A stretch of 64,000 nucleotides of DNA from Crenalkalicoccus roseus (GTDB lineage Bacteria > Pseudomonadota > Alphaproteobacteria > Acetobacterales > Acetobacteraceae): positions 62,001 through 126,000 of the forward strand of contig NZ_SJDM01000003.1 of NCBI RefSeq assembly GCF_004761865.1. The letters are read 5' to 3'. This document shows, piece by piece, positions 48,023-56,831 of the stretch. Made by a program: the position numbers and the translations under genes. The stretch's first letter is position 1; the number at the start of each line of letters is the position of its first letter. The notes beneath the pieces are model-generated. The model was given only the letters and a program-made list of their open reading frames with translations, did no database searches and had not been told where the DNA came from.

Positions 48023-49447
48023 ATGGCCTGGACTCTCGCCCTGCCGGAGCTCGTGCTGGCGCTCTGCGGCCTTGCGATCCTGCTGATTGGCGTGCTGCCG
48101 AAGCGGGACACCTTCTTTCCCATGGCGATGGCCGTGACGGGCTCGCTGCTCCTTGCCGCGGTGCTGGTCCTCGGGCAGCAGGAAGGAGTGGCCCTTAACG
48201 GTCTGTACGTGGCGGACTCCTTCAGCTCCTTCATGAAGGTGCTGGCGCTGATCGGCGCCGCCCTCGGCTTGCTGCTCGCGCTCGACTACAACACCAGGGA
48301 GCGGCTGAACCGGTTCGAGTATCCGGTGCTGGTGCTGTTCGCCACGCTCGGCATGATGGTCATGATCTCGGCCAACGACCTCATGTCGGTCTATCTGGGG
48401 CTGGAGCTGCTCTCCCTGCCCCTCTACGTCATGGCCGCCTTCGACCGCGATGCCGGCCGGTCGGCGGAGGCGGGGCTGAAGTACTTTGTCCTCGGCGCGC
48501 TTGCCTCCGGGCTGCTGCTCTACGGGGCGTCGCTCGTCTATGGCTTTGCCGGCACCACGAATTTCGATCGCCTGGCCGCCGCCTTTGCCGCGCAGGAGGG
48601 CGTCTCGCCCGGCGTGGTGGTCGGGCTGGTGTTCGTGATGGCGGGGCTTGCCTTCAAGATCTCGGCCGTGCCCTTCCATATGTGGACGCCCGACGTCTAC
48701 GAGGGGGCGCCGACGCCCGTGACCGCCTTCTTCGCCGCGGCGCCGAAGGTGGCGGCGCTGGCGCTGCTCGCCCGCGTCCTGCTCGGCCCCTTCGCGGATC
48801 TGGCGGCACAGTGGCAGCAGGTGGTGGTGCTGATCTCCATCGCCTCCATGCTGCTCGGCGCCTTCGCCGCAATCGGCCAGCGCAACCTGAAGCGGCTGAT
48901 GGCCTATTCCTCGATAGGCCATGTCGGTTACGCCCTCATGGGCCTTGCCGTGGTAAGCGATGTCGGGCTGCGTGGCCTGATCGTCTACATCGCCATCTAC
49001 GTGTTCATGAACATCGGCGCCTTTGCCGTGCTGGTGGCGATGCGGCGGAGCGGCCGGGCGGTCGAGCAGGTAGAGGATCTCGCGGGACTTGGCCGCACCG
49101 ACCCCGCCATGGCGCTCTGGATGGCGGTGTTCATGTTCTCCATGGCCGGCATTCCGCCCCTCGCGGGCTTTTTCGGCAAGCTCTACGTCTTCCTCGCCGC
49201 GGTGCAGGGCGGCTACTGGACGCTTGCGGTGATCGGCGTGCTGACCAGCGTGGTCGCGGCCTACTACTATCTCCGCATCGTCAAGGTGATGTATTTCGAC
49301 CAGCCGCCAGAAGCCGCGCTGGAGCGCGCCCCGCCCAGCCTTTCCGTGGTGATGGCAACGACCGGGCTGTTCAACCTGGCCTTCTGCCTCTTCCCCGCCC
49401 CGATGCTGGCGGCGGCCGGGATCGCGGCGGCGGCGCTGCTCGGGTGA
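48023..49447 (+). CDS. nuoN: NADH-quinone oxidoreductase subunit N
   Basis: A 474-residue third antiporter-like subunit, next to Nuo[18 protein letters not shown] has the channel Glu, [26 protein letters not shown] (landmark near residue 215) the Lys, and [21 protein letters not shown] the second-half signature. It starts four bases after nuoM. Its TGA overlaps the GTG start of birA, so complex I and biotin ligase are translationally linked. Confidence 0.97.
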   Translation: MAWTLALPELVLALCGLAILLIGVLPKRDTFFPMAMAVTGSLLLAAVLVLGQQEGVALNGLYVADSFSSFMKVLALIGAALGLLLALDYNTRERLNRFEYPVLVLFATLGMMVMISANDLMSVYLGLELLSLPLYVMAAFDRDAGRSAEAGLKYFVLGALASGLLLYGASLVYGFAGTTNFDRLAAAFAAQEGVSPGVVVGLVFVMAGLAFKISAVPFHMWTPDVYEGAPTPVTAFFAAAPKVAALALLARVLLGPFADLAAQWQQVVVLISIASMLLGAFAAIGQRNLKRLMAYSSIGHVGYALMGLAVVSDVGLRGLIVYIAIYVFMNIGAFAVLVAMRRSGRAVEQVEDLAGLGRTDPAMALWMAVFMFSMAGIPPLAGFFGKLYVFLAAVQGGYWTLAVIGVLTSVVAAYYYLRIVKVMYFDQPPEAALERAPPSLSVVMATTGLFNLAFCLFPAPMLAAAGIAAAALLG

Positions 49448-50256
49448 GGCCCGGGGAGGAGGCCCGGACCCTTCCCACCTCCCTCCGGCCCGATGCCGGT
49501 GGGACCGCTCCCGCCTTGCCGCCAGGCTGGCGGCTGGAGATGTTCGACACCCTTCCCAGCACCTCGGACTGGCTGATCCAGCAGGCCGAGCGGGGAGCGT
49601 CGGAGGGTCTCGCAGTGCTGGCGAAGCGCCAGACCGCGGGGCGTGGGCGGAATGGCCGCCAATGGGCCTCACCGCAGGGCAACCTGTACCTTTCCGTCCT
49701 TCTCCGCCCCGCCGGAACGGCGCGGGAGGCGGGGCAGTGGGCGCTGCTCGCCGGTGTCGCGCTGTTCGAGGCCGCTGCGGCCCTGGTGGGAGCACAGGCG
49801 CTGCGGCTGAAATGGCCGAATGACCTGCTCCATCAGGACGCCAAGGCTGGCGGCATCCTGGCGGAAAGCGCATTGGCCCGCGATGACGGGCCACAGGGAC
49901 GGCTTGCCTGGCTGGTGCTCGGCATCGGCGTCAATCTGGCCGCCGCGCCGGCGCTGCCGGACCGGCCGACCACCATGCTCGGTGGCGGCGAAGCGCCGGA
50001 GGCCTTCGCCGCGCGGCTGCTGGCACGGCTTGACCATTGGCGCAGGGTTCAGGCGGCGCAGGGCTTCGCGCCGCTGCGCGCCGCCTGGGAGGCCGCTGGG
50101 CCCCGCCGCGGCACGGCGTTGACGGTGCGCGTCGGGGAGGGGAGCATTGCCGGGCGCTATGCCGCCCTGGCGGAGGATGGCAGCCTGCTGCTGGAGACGG
50201 AGCAGGGCCTTCGGCGCATCACCGCCGGCGAGGTCGCGGCAATGGAGGTGCGCTAG
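49444..50256 (+). CDS. birA: Biotin-[acetyl-CoA-carboxylase] ligase
   Basis: A 270-residue class I BirA that attaches biotin to the BCCP subunit. [11 protein letters not shown], the biotinyl-AMP loop [21 protein letters not shown] (landmark near residue 67), [20 protein letters not shown] and the C-terminal SH3-like domain are present. It lacks the N-terminal HTH of the E. coli repressor form, so it should not regulate biotin genes. GTG 49444 overlaps the nuoN stop by four bases. Confidence 0.93.
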   Translation: MRPGEEARTLPTSLRPDAGGTAPALPPGWRLEMFDTLPSTSDWLIQQAERGASEGLAVLAKRQTAGRGRNGRQWASPQGNLYLSVLLRPAGTAREAGQWALLAGVALFEAAAALVGAQALRLKWPNDLLHQDAKAGGILAESALARDDGPQGRLAWLVLGIGVNLAAAPALPDRPTTMLGGGEAPEAFAARLLARLDHWRRVQAAQGFAPLRAAWEAAGPRRGTALTVRVGEGSIAGRYAALAEDGSLLLETEQGLRRITAGEVAAMEVR

Positions 50257-50258
50257 CC

Positions 50259-51059
50259 ATGCTGCTGGCGGTGGATGCGGGCAACACCAACGTGGTCTTC
50301 GCCGTGCACGACGGCGTCGAGTGGCGCGGCCGCTGGCGCATCGCCACCCGTGCTGACCGCACCTCGGACGAGTACGCGGTCTGGCTGCTGGCGCTGTTCC
50401 AGTTCAGCGGCCTGAAGCCCACCGACATAGACCGGTGCGTGATCGGCACGGTGGTGCCGGCGGCGCTCTACAACCTGCGTCGCCTTGCCCGCGAATGGTT
50501 CTCCTGCGAGCCGCTTGTGGCGCGCTCCACAATCGATTGGGGCTTCGAGATCCGGGTGGACCGACCGGCGGAGGTGGGGGCGGACCGCCTGCTCAACGCG
50601 CTGGCGGCGCATCATCACTACCGTGGCCCGCTGGTGGTGATCGATTTCGGCACCGCCACCACCTTCGACGTGGTGGACGAGGACGGTGCCTATCTCGGCG
50701 GCGTCATCGCCCCTGGCATCAACCTGTCGCTCGAGGCACTGCACAAGGCGGCAGCCCGGCTGCCGCGCATCGGTATCGGCCGGCCCCAGGCGGTGATCGG
50801 GCGCGATACCATCGCCGCCATGCAGTCCGGAATCTTCTGGGGCTATGTCGGCATGATCGAGGGCATCGTTGCCCGCATCCGCAGCGAGCACGAGGCGCCG
50901 CTGAAGGTGATCGCCACCGGCGGCCTGGCCCCGCTCTTCGCCGAAGGAACCACGATCATCGAGCGCATAGATCCTGACATCACTCTCGAGGGGCTGCGGC
51001 TCATCGCGGCGCGCAATCCGGCGCCTGCCCCACCCAGGAACCCGCGTGACTCCGCCTAG
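50259..51059 (+). CDS. coaX: Type III pantothenate kinase
   Basis: A 266-residue CoaX, which phosphorylates pantothenate in the first step of CoA synthesis. Motifs are [14 protein letters not shown] (phosphate 1), [15 protein letters not shown] and [14 protein letters not shown] (catalytic Asp), and [18 protein letters not shown] at 50244-50250 precedes ATG 50259, two bases after birA. The birA-coaX-rnj order is conserved in Rhodospirillales and links CoA and biotin metabolism. Confidence 0.95.
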   Translation: MLLAVDAGNTNVVFAVHDGVEWRGRWRIATRADRTSDEYAVWLLALFQFSGLKPTDIDRCVIGTVVPAALYNLRRLAREWFSCEPLVARSTIDWGFEIRVDRPAEVGADRLLNALAAHHHYRGPLVVIDFGTATTFDVVDEDGAYLGGVIAPGINLSLEALHKAAARLPRIGIGRPQAVIGRDTIAAMQSGIFWGYVGMIEGIVARIRSEHEAPLKVIATGGLAPLFAEGTTIIERIDPDITLEGLRLIAARNPAPAPPRNPRDSA

Positions 51060-51068
51060 ACAAGCGTC

Positions 51069-52787
51069 ATGAACCAGCCAGCCATGCCTGCCGGCCCCGA
51101 AGGGGACGGCGAATGGGACACGGCGTCCGGGGAGGATCCCTCGGCGCTGCCCGGTGGCGATCTCGCCTTCATTCCGCTCGGTGGAACCGGCGAGATCGGC
51201 ATGAACCTCAACGTCTATCGCTGCGACGGTGCGCTCCTGGCCGTGGATTGCGGCATCGGCTTCGGCGGGCCCGAGGCTCCGGAGGTCGAGACGATGGTGC
51301 CCGATCCGGCTTGGCTGGTCGAGCGGCGGGAGCGCCTGGTCGGCCTCGTCATCACCCACGCGCATGAGGACCATCTTGGCGCGGTGGTGCATCTCTGGCC
51401 CTTCCTGCGCTGCCCTGTCTACGCCGGCCCCTTCGCCTCCGCCGTGCTGCGACGCAAGCTGGCGGAGGCAGGGCTACACGGGGAGGTGCGGCTGTCCACC
51501 CTTCCGCTCGGCGGCCGCTTCTCCCTGCCGCCCTTCGATCTGCAGTTCCTCGACGTCGCGCATTCGGTGCCCGAGGCGCAGGCGCTGGCGATCCGCACCC
51601 GGCACGGCCTGGTGCTGCACACGGGGGATTGGAAGCTCGATCCCGATCCCCTGATCGGTCCGCGCACCGACGAGGCCGCCTTCGCCCGCCTCGGCGAGGA
51701 GGGCGTGCTGGCCATGGTGTGCGACAGCACCAACGCGTTGGTAGAGGGGCATTCCGGCAGCGAGGGGGAGGTGCGGCGCAACCTCGCCGCCATCATCCGC
51801 GGCCTGAAGGGGCGGGTGGCGGTGACCTGCTTCGCCACCAACATCGCGCGGATCGAGAGCATCGCCCGCGCCGCCACCGCCGCCGGGCGGCAGGTGGCGC
51901 TGTTCGGCCGCTCCCTGCGCAATGCCGAGGCAGCGGCGCGGGAATGTGGCTATCTGCGCGACGTTCCGCCCTTCGTTCCGGAGGAGGAGGCGGGATACCT
52001 GCCCGATGATTCGCTGCTGCTGATCTGCACCGGCAGTCAGGGTGAGCCCCGCTCGGCGCTCGCCAAGATTGCCGCCGACACTCATCCCGCTATCGCGCTC
52101 GGGGAAGGGGACACGGTGATCTTCTCTTCGCGCATGATACCCGGCAATGAGCGCGCCATCCTGCGCCTGCAGGACGACCTCGCCCGCCGCGGCTGCAGGG
52201 TGATGACGGCGGATGACCACATGGTCCATGTCTCCGGCCATCCTGCGCGCGACGAGATGAAGCGCCTCTACGGCCTGGTCAGGCCGCGCTACGCCATTCC
52301 CGTGCATGGCGAGTGGCGCCACCTTTCCGAGCATGCGGCGCTGGCGCGTTCCTGCGGCGCCGATCCTCTGCTCGTCGAGGATGGGGATGTGGTGCGCCTC
52401 GCGCCGGGGCGGCCCGAGGTGGTGGCGGGCGTGCCGACCGGACGGCTGGCGGTGGACAATGGCCGACTGCTGCCGCTGTCCGGCGGCGTGCTGGCGGCCC
52501 GCAAGCGCATGCTGTTCAACGGGCTGGTGGTGGCCTCCCTGGCCGTGGACCGGGAGGGGCGGGTGCTGGGAGAGCCCAAGGTCTCCGCCCCTGGCCTGTT
52601 CGAGGGCGAGGATGTGGAGCCGCGCCAGCTTGCGGCCGAGGTCGCGCGGGTGATCGGGGAATTGCCGAGCGCGCAGCGGCGTGAGGACGAGGCGCTGCGC
52701 GAGGCGGCGCGGTCGGTGCTGCGCCGGGCGGTGGGGCGGCGGCTGCGCAAGCGGCCGAACGTGGAGGTGCACCTGCTGCGGGTATAG
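51069..52787 (+). CDS. rnj: Ribonuclease J
   Basis: A 572-residue metallo-beta-lactamase/beta-CASP exo- and endoribonuclease. The zinc motif ITHAHEDHLGAVVHL, HTGDWKLD, the beta-CASP stretch TCFATNIARIESI, CTGSQGEPRSALAKI and the PVHGEWRHLSEHA region are clear. A hydrophilic 30-residue N-terminus precedes LAFIPLGGTGEIGMN. The ATG lies nine bases after coaX. RNase J is the 5'-end-dependent RNase in many Alphaproteobacteria, working beside RNase E. Confidence 0.95.
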   Translation: MNQPAMPAGPEGDGEWDTASGEDPSALPGGDLAFIPLGGTGEIGMNLNVYRCDGALLAVDCGIGFGGPEAPEVETMVPDPAWLVERRERLVGLVITHAHEDHLGAVVHLWPFLRCPVYAGPFASAVLRRKLAEAGLHGEVRLSTLPLGGRFSLPPFDLQFLDVAHSVPEAQALAIRTRHGLVLHTGDWKLDPDPLIGPRTDEAAFARLGEEGVLAMVCDSTNALVEGHSGSEGEVRRNLAAIIRGLKGRVAVTCFATNIARIESIARAATAAGRQVALFGRSLRNAEAAARECGYLRDVPPFVPEEEAGYLPDDSLLLICTGSQGEPRSALAKIAADTHPAIALGEGDTVIFSSRMIPGNERAILRLQDDLARRGCRVMTADDHMVHVSGHPARDEMKRLYGLVRPRYAIPVHGEWRHLSEHAALARSCGADPLLVEDGDVVRLAPGRPEVVAGVPTGRLAVDNGRLLPLSGGVLAARKRMLFNGLVVASLAVDREGRVLGEPKVSAPGLFEGEDVEPRQLAAEVARVIGELPSAQRREDEALREAARSVLRRAVGRRLRKRPNVEVHLLRV

Positions 52788-52841
52788 AGAGCCCGGGGAA
52801 CGGCCTCTTGCGGCCGGTGAGCGGGGCAGGGAAAACGCCGC

Positions 52842-53105
52842 ATGAACTGGTTCACCGGCATCATCGTCTATCTTCTGGTGTGGTGGACGGTGCTGTTCGC
52901 CGTGCTGCCTTTCGGCACCCGCCCGGATCCTGATGGGGATCCCGCCGCCGGCGGCTGGCGCGGCGCGCCCGAGCAGCCCCTGCTGCTGCGCAAGCTGATC
53001 GCCACCACTCTCGTTTCCGCCGTGGTCTGGCTTGGCATCTACGCCCTTGTGGAAAGCAACTGGATCAGCTTCCGCGAGGGCTGGCTGGCGATGCCTGAAA
53101 AATAG
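52842..53105 (+). CDS. DUF1467 family small membrane protein
   Basis: An 87-residue protein with two membrane segments (about 4-24 and 54-72). MNWFTGIIVYLLVWWTVLFAVLPFG and the mid-loop GAPEQPLLLRKLIATT match the DUF1467 family, which is almost restricted to Alphaproteobacteria and often lies between rnj and proS as here. The function is unknown. An AGGGAAAA site precedes the ATG by about eight bases. Confidence 0.88.
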   Translation: MNWFTGIIVYLLVWWTVLFAVLPFGTRPDPDGDPAAGGWRGAPEQPLLLRKLIATTLVSAVVWLGIYALVESNWISFREGWLAMPEK

Positions 53106-53145
53106 GCGGCTTGCCCGCCCTTTCGGGGGGTGCCGCCTTCGTTTT
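53104..53145 (+). terminator. Terminator overlapping the DUF1467 stop codon
   Basis: AGGCGGC (53104-53110) pairs perfectly with GCCGCCT (53132-53138). An inner imperfect C-run/G-run hairpin lies between them, and TTCGTTTT follows to 53145. It should end the nuo/birA/coaX/rnj transcription unit. Confidence 0.5.
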
Positions 53146-53320
53146 GGGCAGATGCTGTTTGAAAGCCGTATTTTGCGGCGTGGCGGGGCGCATTTTTCGT
53201 TGTCCCGCCCCGGGCGGTCGCGCCACCATCATCGCCGGGAAGAGGGTGATCCTCTTCCTGCCGTGTGACTGGCGTTTCCTCCCTAAACTCGGGCCGCGCC
53301 TAGGCGCGGCCCGCTTTTTG
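53146..53320 (+). ncRNA. Candidate small RNA between DUF1467 and proS
   Basis: This non-coding stretch lies between two plus-strand terminators. It contains an imperfect hairpin (CGGGGCG near 53184 with CGCCCCG near 53208), a perfect 8-bp hairpin GGAAGAGG-GTGAT-CCTCTTCC (53238-53258) and the strong terminator at 53290-53319. The local sequence is less GC-rich (TTTGAAAGCCGTATTTTGCG). A weak promoter (TTGGGC 53144-53149, TATTTT 53169-53174, 19-base spacer) is possible. No known RNA family was recognised; an mRNA leader for proS is the alternative, but the terminator argues against it. Confidence 0.35.
53290..53319 (+). terminator. Strong rho-independent terminator upstream of proS
   Basis: CGGGCCGCGCC (53290-53300) pairs perfectly with GGCGCGGCCCG (53303-53313), and a T5 run follows at 53315-53319. 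It is the strongest intrinsic terminator I saw in the window. It lies 185 bases beyond the DUF1467 gene and 191 bases before proS. Confidence 0.75.
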
Positions 53321-53510
53321 TCTAGCCCATGGCAGGACCGGCGGAAACCTTTTTTTGCGTCCTGCCGGCCCGGTTGCATCCAATGATGCGCGCTGCAGCG
53401 CAGCATGGCAATGGAATTGCTGGCTCGTCGGCCGGCCCGTGCCCTCTGGCGGAGGCGGCCCGCCGCCCCTACTGTCCGCCGCACCTGCCCTTCGCCCCGA
53501 GGATTCCGCC

Positions 53511-54821
53511 TTGCGCCTGTCCCGCGCCTTCCTGCCGACGCTCAAGGAAACCCCTGCCGAGGCCCAGGTCGCCTCGCACCGCCTGATGCTGCGCGCCGGC
53601 ATGATCCGGCAGACCAGCGCCGGCATCTACGCATGGCTGCCGCTGGGCTGGCGGGCGCTGCGCAAGGTGGAGCAGATCGTGCGCGAGGAGCAGGATGCCG
53701 CCGGCGCCCAGGAGATCCTGATGCCGACCATCCAGACGGCCGATCTCTGGCGCCAGTCGGGCCGCTACGACGCCTACGGGCCGGAGATGCTCCGCATCAG
53801 GGACCGGCACGAGCGCGAGATGCTGTACGGCCCGACCAACGAGGAGATGGTCACCGACATCTTCAAGGCCTACGCGAAGTCCTACCGCGACCTCCCGCGC
53901 AACCTGTACCACATTCAGTGGAAGTTCCGCGACGAGATCCGCCCCCGCTTCGGCGTGATGCGCGGCCGCGAATTCCTGATGAAGGACGCTTACAGCTTCG
54001 ACCTCGACCATGAGGGGGCGCAGCGCAGCTACCGGCAGATGTTTGTCGCCTATCTCCGCACCTTCGCACGCATGGGGCTGAAGGCGATTCCCATGCAGGC
54101 GGATACCGGGCCGATCGGCGGCAATCTCAGCCACGAGTTCATCATCCTGGCCGAGACCGGAGAAAGTCAGGTCTTCCTGCACCGGGACCTGCTGGAGTTC
54201 GACGTGCTGTCACGCCCCGTGGACTACCAGGGCGACCTTTCGCCCATCGTGGAGTTCTGGACCAGCCGCTACGCCGCGACGGATGAGAAGCACGACGAAG
54301 CCGCCTGGGCCGAGGTGCCGGAGGAGAAGCGCGTCACCGCCCGCGGCATAGAGGTGGGCCACATCTTCTATTTCGGCACCAAGTACAGCGCCGCCATGGG
54401 GCTGCACGTCAGCGGGCCGGACGGAAAGCCGGTGACGCCGGAGATGGGCAGCTACGGCATCGGCGTCTCCCGCCTGGTCGGCGCCATCATCGAGGCCAGC
54501 CACGACGAGCATGGCATCATCTGGCCCGATCCGGTCGCGCCCTTCGCCGCCGCGGTGCTGAACCTGAAGCCGGGGGAGGCGGCCTGCGACGCAGCCGCGG
54601 AACGGATCTACGCCGCGCTGGCCCCGCAGGCGGTGCTGGATGACCGCGAGGAGCGGGCAGGGGTGAAATTCGCCGATGCCGATCTGATGGGCTTCCCCTG
54701 GCAGGTCATCGTCGGCCCGCGCGGCGCCGCGGCCGGACGCGTCGAGCTCAAGCGCCGCGCCACGGGCGAGCGCGCCGAGGTCTCGCCCGAGGATGCCGTG
54801 GCACGCGTCCGAAGCCACTGA
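53511..54821 (+). CDS. proS: Prolyl-tRNA synthetase, short alphaproteobacterial type
   Basis: A 436-residue class II synthetase charging tRNA-Pro. [30 protein letters not shown] is the usual start region; motif 2 [23 protein letters not shown] (landmark near residue 135) and motif 3 [16 protein letters not shown] are visible. The INS editing domain of the E. coli enzyme is absent, as expected for this subclass. The start is TTG 53511, with GAGGA (53499-53503) seven bases upstream; the frame is open further but no ATG has support. lolC follows after 10 bases. Confidence 0.95.
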   Translation: MRLSRAFLPTLKETPAEAQVASHRLMLRAGMIRQTSAGIYAWLPLGWRALRKVEQIVREEQDAAGAQEILMPTIQTADLWRQSGRYDAYGPEMLRIRDRHEREMLYGPTNEEMVTDIFKAYAKSYRDLPRNLYHIQWKFRDEIRPRFGVMRGREFLMKDAYSFDLDHEGAQRSYRQMFVAYLRTFARMGLKAIPMQADTGPIGGNLSHEFIILAETGESQVFLHRDLLEFDVLSRPVDYQGDLSPIVEFWTSRYAATDEKHDEAAWAEVPEEKRVTARGIEVGHIFYFGTKYSAAMGLHVSGPDGKPVTPEMGSYGIGVSRLVGAIIEASHDEHGIIWPDPVAPFAAAVLNLKPGEAACDAAAERIYAALAPQAVLDDREERAGVKFADADLMGFPWQVIVGPRGAAAGRVELKRRATGERAEVSPEDAVARVRSH

Positions 54822-54831
54822 ACGAGGTTCG

Positions 54832-56088
54832 ATGTTCAACGCCTTCGAGCGCATGATCGCCTTCCGCTACCTGCGGGCACGGAAGGGCGAGCGCTTCGTC
54901 TCCGTCATTGCCATCTTCTCGCTTGTGGGCATCGCGCTCGGGGTTGCCACGCTCATCATCGTGATGAGCGTGATGAACGGCTTTCGGCAGGAGCTGCTGG
55001 GACGCATCCTCGGCCTGAACGGCCACATGGGAGTCTATGCCGCCGATGGTGGGCCCATGCCCGATTTCGATGCCGTCACCAACCGCATACGTGGCCTGCC
55101 CGACGTGGTGGCCGCCACCCCGGTCGTGGAAGGCCAGGTGCTGCTGACCAGCGAGGCGGGCGGCGCCTCCGGCGGTCTCGCGCGCGGCATCAGGCCGGAG
55201 GATCTGCGGGCGCGGGAGATCATCGCCGGGAACATCCGCCTCGGCTCGCTCGACGAATTCGAGGGGGAGGATGCCATCGTCGTCGGCACCACGCTGGCCG
55301 CGCGCATGCGCGTCGGCCTGGGCGACCGCATCACCCTGGTCTCGCCGCAGGGACGCGCCACCGTCTTCGGCACCGTGCCGCGCGTGCGCGCCTACCGCGT
55401 GGTGGCGATGTTCAACGTCGGCATGAACGAGTACGATTCAAGCTTCGTCTTCCTGCCCATGCAGGCGGCGCAGCTCTACTTCCAGGTGCCCGACGCTGCG
55501 ACGCAGGTGGAGGTGTTCGTCCGCGATCCGACGCGCGTACGTGCCGCCAACCTGGAGATCCGCCGCGCGCTGGCCGATGTGCGGCCGGTGCGCATCGTGG
55601 ACTGGCAGGAGGCGAACAGCAGCTTCTTCAACGCCGTGCAGGTCGAGCGGAACGTGATGTTCCTGATCCTGACGCTCATCATCATCGTCGCCGCCTTCAA
55701 CATCATCTCCTCCCTCATCATGCTGGTGAAGGACAAGGGGCGGGACATCGCCATCCTGCGCACCATGGGGGCGACGCGTGGGGCGATCATGCGCATCTTC
55801 CTGCTCTGCGGCGCCTCGGTGGGCGTGGTGGGAACGGCGATCGGCTTCGCGCTCGGCCTGGTGTTCTGCCTGAACATCGAAAGCATCCGCCAATTCCTGC
55901 AGTCGCTGACCGGGACGGAGCTGTTCAGCCCGGAAGTCTATTTCCTTTCGCAACTGCCCGCAGTGGTGGACCCGAACGAGGTGGCGCAGGTGGTCGGCAT
56001 GGGGCTGGTGCTGTCCCTGCTGGCGACGCTCTATCCCTCCTGGCGCGCCGCGCGCACCGACCCGGTGGAGGCGCTCCGGAATGAGTAG
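54832..56088 (+). CDS. lolC: Lipoprotein-releasing ABC transporter permease LolC/LolE
   Basis: A 418-residue inner-membrane permease that extracts outer-membrane lipoproteins for LolA. The first helix follows [21 protein letters not shown]; the MNGFRQELL motif, a large periplasmic domain (about 48-265) and three C-terminal helices ([32 protein letters not shown] region near 283-315) are typical. As usual outside Gammaproteobacteria there is one LolC/E-type gene, which should form a homodimer. It overlaps lolD by eight bases. Confidence 0.94.
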   Translation: MFNAFERMIAFRYLRARKGERFVSVIAIFSLVGIALGVATLIIVMSVMNGFRQELLGRILGLNGHMGVYAADGGPMPDFDAVTNRIRGLPDVVAATPVVEGQVLLTSEAGGASGGLARGIRPEDLRAREIIAGNIRLGSLDEFEGEDAIVVGTTLAARMRVGLGDRITLVSPQGRATVFGTVPRVRAYRVVAMFNVGMNEYDSSFVFLPMQAAQLYFQVPDAATQVEVFVRDPTRVRAANLEIRRALADVRPVRIVDWQEANSSFFNAVQVERNVMFLILTLIIIVAAFNIISSLIMLVKDKGRDIAILRTMGATRGAIMRIFLLCGASVGVVGTAIGFALGLVFCLNIESIRQFLQSLTGTELFSPEVYFLSQLPAVVDPNEVAQVVGMGLVLSLLATLYPSWRAARTDPVEALRNE

Positions 56089-56770
56089 CAACGGGGCGCC
56101 GCCCCTCCGGCTTGAAGGGGTCGAGCGCCGCTACCGCACCGAGGCGGGGGAGCTTCCGGTGCTGCGCGGCGCCGACCTCACCCTCTCCACGGGCGAGATC
56201 GTCGCGCTGGTCGCGCCCTCCGGCACCGGGAAATCGACGCTGCTGCACCTTGCCGGGCTGCTGGAGCGCCCGGATGGCGGAGAGGTGGTGGTGGAAGGCC
56301 GCGCCGCCGGCACCCTCTCCGACGACGAGCGCACCGCCATCCGCCGCGGCACGATTGGCTTCGTCTACCAGTTCCACCACCTGCTGCCGGAATTCACGGC
56401 TGAGGAGAACATCGCGCTGCCGCAGATGGCCGCCGGCACCCCGCGCGCCGAGGCCCATGCCCGGGCGCGGGAGCTGCTGGCCGCTTTCGGCCTGAAGGGG
56501 CGGGAACATCACCGGCCCGGCAAGCTTTCGGGCGGCGAGCAGCAGCGGGTGGCGATCGCGCGCGCGCTCGCCAACCGCCCGCGCATCCTCCTGGCCGATG
56601 AGCCGACCGGCAATCTCGACCTCGCCACCGCCGACCGTGTCTTCGCCGAGTTGCTGGACGCGGTGCGCAACCGTGGCGTGGCGGCGCTGATCGCCACCCA
56701 CAATCCGGATCTTGCCGCGCGGATGGACCGGGTGGTGACGCTGCGCGAGGGGAGGGTGGTGGCGGGCTGA
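56081..56770 (+). CDS. lolD: Lipoprotein-releasing ABC transporter ATPase LolD
   Basis: A 229-residue ABC ATPase powering lipoprotein release. Walker [10 protein letters not shown] (with A in place of the usual G at its first position), the Q-loop [16 protein letters not shown] that is specific for LolD, signature [15 protein letters not shown], Walker [14 protein letters not shown] and H-loop ATHN are all intact. It overlaps lolC by eight bases. Confidence 0.96.
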   Translation: MSSNGAPPLRLEGVERRYRTEAGELPVLRGADLTLSTGEIVALVAPSGTGKSTLLHLAGLLERPDGGEVVVEGRAAGTLSDDERTAIRRGTIGFVYQFHHLLPEFTAEENIALPQMAAGTPRAEAHARARELLAAFGLKGREHHRPGKLSGGEQQRVAIARALANRPRILLADEPTGNLDLATADRVFAELLDAVRNRGVAALIATHNPDLAARMDRVVTLREGRVVAG

Positions 56771-56831
56771 GGGTCGGCCCCATGCCCGTCGCGGCGTCCC
56801 TGTGCTACCCTGGCGTCCCAGGGAGTCGCGC

